Shown here in pieces: positions 60,398 through 64,000 of a DNA stretch of 64,000 nt (positions are counted from its first letter, which is position 1; the number at the start of each line of letters is the position of its first letter). The DNA is taken from positions 1-64,000 of the forward strand of contig JBKQHO010000039.1 in the NCBI GenBank assembly GCA_052267165.1, given 5' to 3'. This DNA is from CAWICD01 sp052267165 (GTDB lineage: Bacteria > Vulcanimicrobiota > Vulcanimicrobiia > Vulcanimicrobiales > Vulcanimicrobiaceae). The notes beneath the pieces are model-generated. The model worked only from the letters and a program-made list of their open reading frames with translations. It did not search any database and had not been told where the DNA came from. Made by a program: the position numbers and the translations under genes.

Positions 60398-62494
60398 TCG
60401 CGCCGAGACCGCCTCGAGCTTGCGATGCACGGCGGCATTCGAAGGGTCGACGCGCAGCGCACCCTTGTATGCGTCGATCGCGTCGTCGGTCCGCCTCAAA
60501 GCTGCGAGCGCGTCACCCAGCGTTTCGTAGGCGGTCTCGTTGTTCGGCTCAAGCGCCAGCGAGGATTTCTCGTCGTCCGCCGCGGCTTGGTAGTGCTTGA
60601 GCCCCAGCTGCCCCAGGCCCCGGAAGCGCAACGCGAAGGCGCTCTTCGGCTCGAGTGCGAGCGCCGCCGTTTCGTCGCTGACGGCGCCGGCATAGTCGGC
60701 GGCCTGCGCTTTGGCCGCACCACGGATGCGCAGGGCGTACGCATACTTCGGTTCTAGTGAGAGCGCGGCGTTCTCGTCGGCGACCGCCCTCGTATAGTCG
60801 CCGTTGTCGTAGTAGGCGCTGCCGCGCTCGGCGTAGGCCCGATAGTACTTCGGATCGATCTCGATGGCGTTCGTCTCGTCGCCGACCGCACCCGCGAAAT
60901 CGCCGAGCTCGTCCTTTGACGCGCCGCGCGTCTCGAAGGCGAACGCGCTCTTCGGCTCGAGCTCCAACGCCGCCGTCTCGTCGGCGATCGACTCCTTGTA
61001 GTGCGCGTCGTCGATCAGATATTCGGCTTCTCCGCGAATGCGCAGCGCGTAGGCCAGTTTCGGATTGAGCTCCAAGGCCTCGGTTTCGTCGGCGATCGAG
61101 CCCGCATAGTCGTTGAGCTGATCCTTTGACGCGCCGCGCATCTCGTACGCGTAGGCGACCTTCGGCTCGACGGCAAGAGCCGCGTTCTCGTCCAGGATCG
61201 CCCCGGCATAGTCGTCGGAGCTATACTTCGCCGCGCCGCGAATGCGCAGCGCAAAGGCATATTTCGGGGATAAGGAAAGGGCCGTGTTCTCGTCGGCGAC
61301 CGCTTTGGTGTAATCGCCCTGGTCGAAATAGACCGCACCCCGCGCGCCGTACGCGCTGTCGTACTTCGGATTGAGCGCGATCGCGGAGGTCTCGTCCGCG
61401 ATCGCGCCCGCGTAGTCGCCGATCTCGTCCTTGGCCGAACCGCGGGTCTGGTAGGCATAGGCGCTCTTGGGCTCGACGGCGAGCGCCGCGGTCTCATCTG
61501 CGATCGATTGCTGGTAGTGCGCGTCGTCGATCAACAGCTCCGATTCGCCGCGGATGCGCAACGCGAACGCGTCCTTCGCGTCGATCGCCAGGGCCGCCGT
61601 CTCGTCGGCGATCGAGCCGGCGTAGTCGTCGAGCTGATACTTCGACGCGCCGAGAATCTCATAGGCGAACGCGGTGTTCGGCTCGATGGCGACCGCGGCC
61701 GTCTCGTCGGCGATCGCGCCGGCGTAGTCGTCCGAGCCGTATCTCGCCGCTCCCCGCAGCCGCAAGGCGAAGGCGTAATGCGGTGAAAGAGCGAGCGCTT
61801 TGTTCTCGTCGGCGATCGCTTTGGGGCCGTCGTGCATGTCGTAGTAGACGGCGCCGCGTTCGGCAAACGCGAGATCGAACTTCGGAGCGAGCTCGAGAGC
61901 GGCCGTTTCGTCGGCCAGCGCGCCCGGATAGTCGCCGAGGCCTTCCTTCGAAGCGCCACGGAGCTCGTAGGCGAAGGCGTCCTTCGGATCGATCGCCAGA
62001 GCGGCGCTTTCATCCGCGATCGATTGCTTGTAGTGCTCGTCGTCGATCAAATATTCGGCTTGACCGCGAACCCGAAGCGCAACAACGTTCTTCGGGTCGA
62101 CGGCCAAAGCTGCCGTCTCGTCGGCGATCGCAGCGGCATAGTTGTGGAGCAAATCGTTCGCGTGACCGCGAGTCTCGAGCGCGAACGCGTCGTTCGGATC
62201 GAGCGCCAAGGCCGTTGTTTCGTCGGCGACCGCGCCGGAATAGTCGTCGGACTCGTACTTGGCTGCACCGCGGTAGCGCAGGGCGGCTGGGTTCTTCGGA
62301 TCCGCATCGAGCACGCGGTCGGCAGCTGCGATCGCCTCGACGAATTTCCCCGCTTCGTACAAGGCCTGGAAGCCTGGATCGCCGGCGGCGGCGCTGGCCC
62401 CAGCAGCGGTCACTGCTACCAAGCCGGTGGAAGCGACGGCGCCTAAAAGGCAAAGCGCGGAAAGGCGGCGCTGCGGGTGAAGCCGGTGCGGCAC
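60395..62494 (-). CDS. Exported TPR protein made of 172-residue super-repeats
   Basis: 699 residues with signal peptide (through AGASAAAGD) and about 18 TPR units of 34 residues, each close to the form DYAGAIADETAALAL-PK-AFALRIRG. Five successive units form a module that recurs about three times, each starting YLIDD(A/E)HY (near 62040, 61525, 61010). Recent tandem duplication is likely. A periplasmic protein-binding scaffold. The TAG stop comes from element C. Confidence 0.85.
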   Translation of the reverse strand: MPHRLHPQRRLSALCLLGAVASTGLVAVTAAGASAAAGDPGFQALYEAGKFVEAIAAADRVLDADPKNPAALRYRGAAKYESDDYSGAVADETTALALDPNDAFALETRGHANDLLHNYAAAIADETAALAVDPKNVVALRVRGQAEYLIDDEHYKQSIADESAALAIDPKDAFAYELRGASKEGLGDYPGALADETAALELAPKFDLAFAERGAVYYDMHDGPKAIADENKALALSPHYAFALRLRGAARYGSDDYAGAIADETAAVAIEPNTAFAYEILGASKYQLDDYAGSIADETAALAIDAKDAFALRIRGESELLIDDAHYQQSIADETAALAVEPKSAYAYQTRGSAKDEIGDYAGAIADETSAIALNPKYDSAYGARGAVYFDQGDYTKAVADENTALSLSPKYAFALRIRGAAKYSSDDYAGAILDENAALAVEPKVAYAYEMRGASKDQLNDYAGSIADETEALELNPKLAYALRIRGEAEYLIDDAHYKESIADETAALELEPKSAFAFETRGASKDELGDFAGAVGDETNAIEIDPKYYRAYAERGSAYYDNGDYTRAVADENAALSLEPKYAYALRIRGAAKAQAADYAGAVSDETAALALEPKSAFALRFRGLGQLGLKHYQAAADDEKSSLALEPNNETAYETLGDALAALRRTDDAIDAYKGALRVDPSNAAVHRKLEAVSAR

Positions 62495-62650
62495 GTGGTC
62501 AGTTCCTTCCGTTCAGCGAGCACGCGTGGGATGTAAGGACCTTCCTTGCATTAACCTCAACCGAGCAGCAAGTCGCGTAAGTGACTAGGCTGCCGTGCTT
62601 CTGGAAGCCGCCCTCGGACTCCCGGAGCTTCGCCTGCCTGCGAAATGCGC

Positions 62651-62680
62651 GAGGCGCCCCGGCATGTGCCGGAGCGCCTC
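62651..62680 (-). terminator. GC-rich hairpin after the NHL-like gene
   Basis: GAGGCGC-CCCGGCA-TG-TGCCGG-A-GCGCCTC forms a strong stem 23 bp past the stop of the minus-strand lipoprotein gene. No T-run follows. Resembles the hairpin at 15562. Confidence 0.6.
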
Positions 62681-62702
62681 CAAGTGAGTTCGCTACGGTG
62701 GT

Positions 62703-63791
62703 TTACTGAACGGCCGGCCCGAACACGTCGCCCGCGGGCGCGTTCAGCGTCGTCGCTCCGCCGACGAGGAAGATGTTCGGAACGATCGCTCCACTCGTCC
62801 CCAGCTGCTTTGTGCCGTAGATCGGCACGCCGAAGGGAGCGGCCGAGCTGATCGCCGAGAGATCGCCGAGGTTGTCGAACGCGAGGCCGTTGGGTGCGTT
62901 GAGGGTCGTGCTTCCGCCGTCCGACGTGGGCGAGATCGTGAAGTTCGGAACCGGCGCCGCCCCGGCTCCGCCGCCGAGCTGCGTCGACAGGAACTCGACG
63001 ATGGTGAACGGCGCGTTGGCGTTGCTCGACCAGAGATTCCCGGCCGCGTCGAACACCAACGCCCAGGGCGCCTGAATCGAGTTCGCTCCGTTATCGTTGA
63101 GGACGTCGTGAGGCGCGAGCGTCTGCGTGCCCGTCAGGCCGGCGAGCGACGCTGCGGCGAAACCTTCGATCGACGTGCCGCCGTTGTTCGCCACCCACAG
63201 ATTGCCCGTGACCGGCGAGAACGCGATGCCCAGCGGACCGTTGAAGGGAATCGTCGAGGTGAGCGTCAGCGTCGGCGTGAGGTTGCCGCCGGTGGCAAGT
63301 TGAGCCGGCGTGAACTCGACGACTTCGTCGGCTTGGTTGTCAGCGACCCAGAAGTCGCCGTTCTTGTCGAAGACGCCCTGTTGCGGGAACTTAATGCCCG
63401 GATACGCGATCGTCTTGTTCGGCGTCGGGTTTCCGTGCGCGGCAAGCTGCGCGGGCGTGAACTCGTCGAGTGCCGGACCGACCGTCGAGCCGTTGCCGCC
63501 GTCGAGCACCCACAGATCGCCGTTCGCGTCGAACTGGACGCCTTGCGGCGCGCCGAAGCCCGTCGCGGTGTTGAGCGCGAGGTGCGGCGCCGGATCGCTG
63601 ACCCCGGCGGTGAGTTGGCTGGGGAGAAACTCGACGACGTTGGGCCCGTTTGCGATCCACAGCGCCGTGTTGATCGCGGGCGGAGTCGGCGTTACCTTCG
63701 GCGTGCTGCCGCCCCCACCGCAGCCGGCGAGAACGGAGCCGAGCACGGCGCACAGCGCCGCGCCCTTCGCCGCATTGAGGTTTCTGTTCAT
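62703..63791 (-). CDS. Lipoprotein with NHL/SMP-30-like beta-propeller
   Basis: 362 residues from ATG 63791 (GAGAGGG upstream). Lipobox SVLAGC near residue 23. Repeats of about 55 residues, each with GxxFDxxGDLWV and EF(T/L)P(A/S)QL (FDANGDLWVLD, FDKNGDFWVADN, FDAAGNLWSSN), build a propeller of five or six blades. Likely a surface-exposed binding or lactonase-like protein; no catalytic residues can be assigned. Confidence 0.7.
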   Translation of the reverse strand: MNRNLNAAKGAALCAVLGSVLAGCGGGGSTPKVTPTPPAINTALWIANGPNVVEFLPSQLTAGVSDPAPHLALNTATGFGAPQGVQFDANGDLWVLDGGNGSTVGPALDEFTPAQLAAHGNPTPNKTIAYPGIKFPQQGVFDKNGDFWVADNQADEVVEFTPAQLATGGNLTPTLTLTSTIPFNGPLGIAFSPVTGNLWVANNGGTSIEGFAAASLAGLTGTQTLAPHDVLNDNGANSIQAPWALVFDAAGNLWSSNANAPFTIVEFLSTQLGGGAGAAPVPNFTISPTSDGGSTTLNAPNGLAFDNLGDLSAISSAAPFGVPIYGTKQLGTSGAIVPNIFLVGGATTLNAPAGDVFGPAVQ

Positions 63792-64000
63792 TCGTTCCCT
63801 CTCTCGATGGAAATGATAAATGAGCCACCGGACGTACGCGCGCACCGCGTCCGGTAGAGTGTCGGGGCCGCCGGCGATCGATGGGATGTCAGCAGAGCAG
63901 CAGCTACGCACCATAGACGAATCATCAAGCCGTTTGGCTCACTTCAGGCCGTGCGCCAGCTGGGAGCTGTCGCTAGCGCGATCTGTTAAGCACTAAACGA

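Noticed and set aside
60997..62055. Regular DNA repeats suggesting a CRISPR array or satellite
   Set aside because: Period (102 and 516 bp) and coding phase match TPR units in an open frame; no spacer structure.

Overview
High-GC chromosomal DNA from a diderm bacterium. The envelope gene set (TonB-dependent receptor, OprB-type porin, several beta-barrels, lipoproteins) shows an outer membrane. The mix of families (Lhr helicase, DUF6489, DUF6166, Mrp-DUF971 fusion, CHAT-TPR protease, Cyc2-like cytochrome-porin) fits an uncultured lineage such as Candidatus Eremiobacterota (WPS-2); this placement is inference from gene content, not a phylogeny. No rRNA, tRNA or CRISPR array was seen. One structural RNA is clear: a complete tmRNA (ssrA) on the minus strand at 15864-16216, with tag ANNNYALAA.

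Layout. 94-5077 (minus): copper-handling cluster with two unknown membrane proteins, a TonB-dependent receptor, a PCu(A)C chaperone and a SCO-family protein whose C-terminus is disrupted at the window edge. 5375-8649: small secreted, phasin-like, ACT-domain and DUF6489 proteins. 8646-10927 (minus): three translationally coupled genes (glycosyltransferase, radical SAM/SPASM enzyme, NAD-dependent sugar epimerase). 11115-16835: truncated hydrolase, beta-barrels, HAD hydrolase, TnpB-like transposase remnant, acetyltransferase, tmRNA. 16890-22997 (plus): Na+/H+ antiporter, then an ABC exporter operon (ATPase, FtsX permease, membrane-fusion adaptor). 23056-27780 (minus): CHAT protease-TPR protein, membrane partner and zinc-ribbon protein, with a 190-bp miniature transposable element wedged exactly between two of the genes. 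28221-32999: TMEM175-like channel and a large Lhr-type helicase. 33431-40205 (plus): a complete fructose-type PTS operon (porin, EIIA-HPr-EI fusion, 1-phosphofructokinase, B'BC permease) ending in a good intrinsic terminator. 40450-43828: small secreted proteins, SurE, membrane protein, acetyltransferase. 43829-45895 (minus): Cyc2-like fused cytochrome-porin, YceI protein and a frameshifted DUF2470 gene, preceded by two palindromic operator-like sites. 46060-49972: beta-lactamase-fold protein, second miniature element, DUF6166, transglutaminase-like protein, NudC. 49959-51975: GMC oxidoreductase, MFS and SDR genes, each carrying internal deletions. 52517-64000: GH130 enzyme, Nfu and Mrp Fe-S proteins, kinase, phasin, methyltransferase, third miniature element, a TPR protein built from 172-residue super-repeats, and an NHL-like lipoprotein.

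Two themes stand out. First, three related ~190-bp elements with TA target duplications lie directly at gene ends and supply TAG stop codons to their neighbours. Second, an unusual number of genes are broken (SCO, hydrolase, TnpB, DUF6496, DUF2470, GMC, MFS, SDR), which means either a decaying accessory genome or assembly errors; read mapping would decide.
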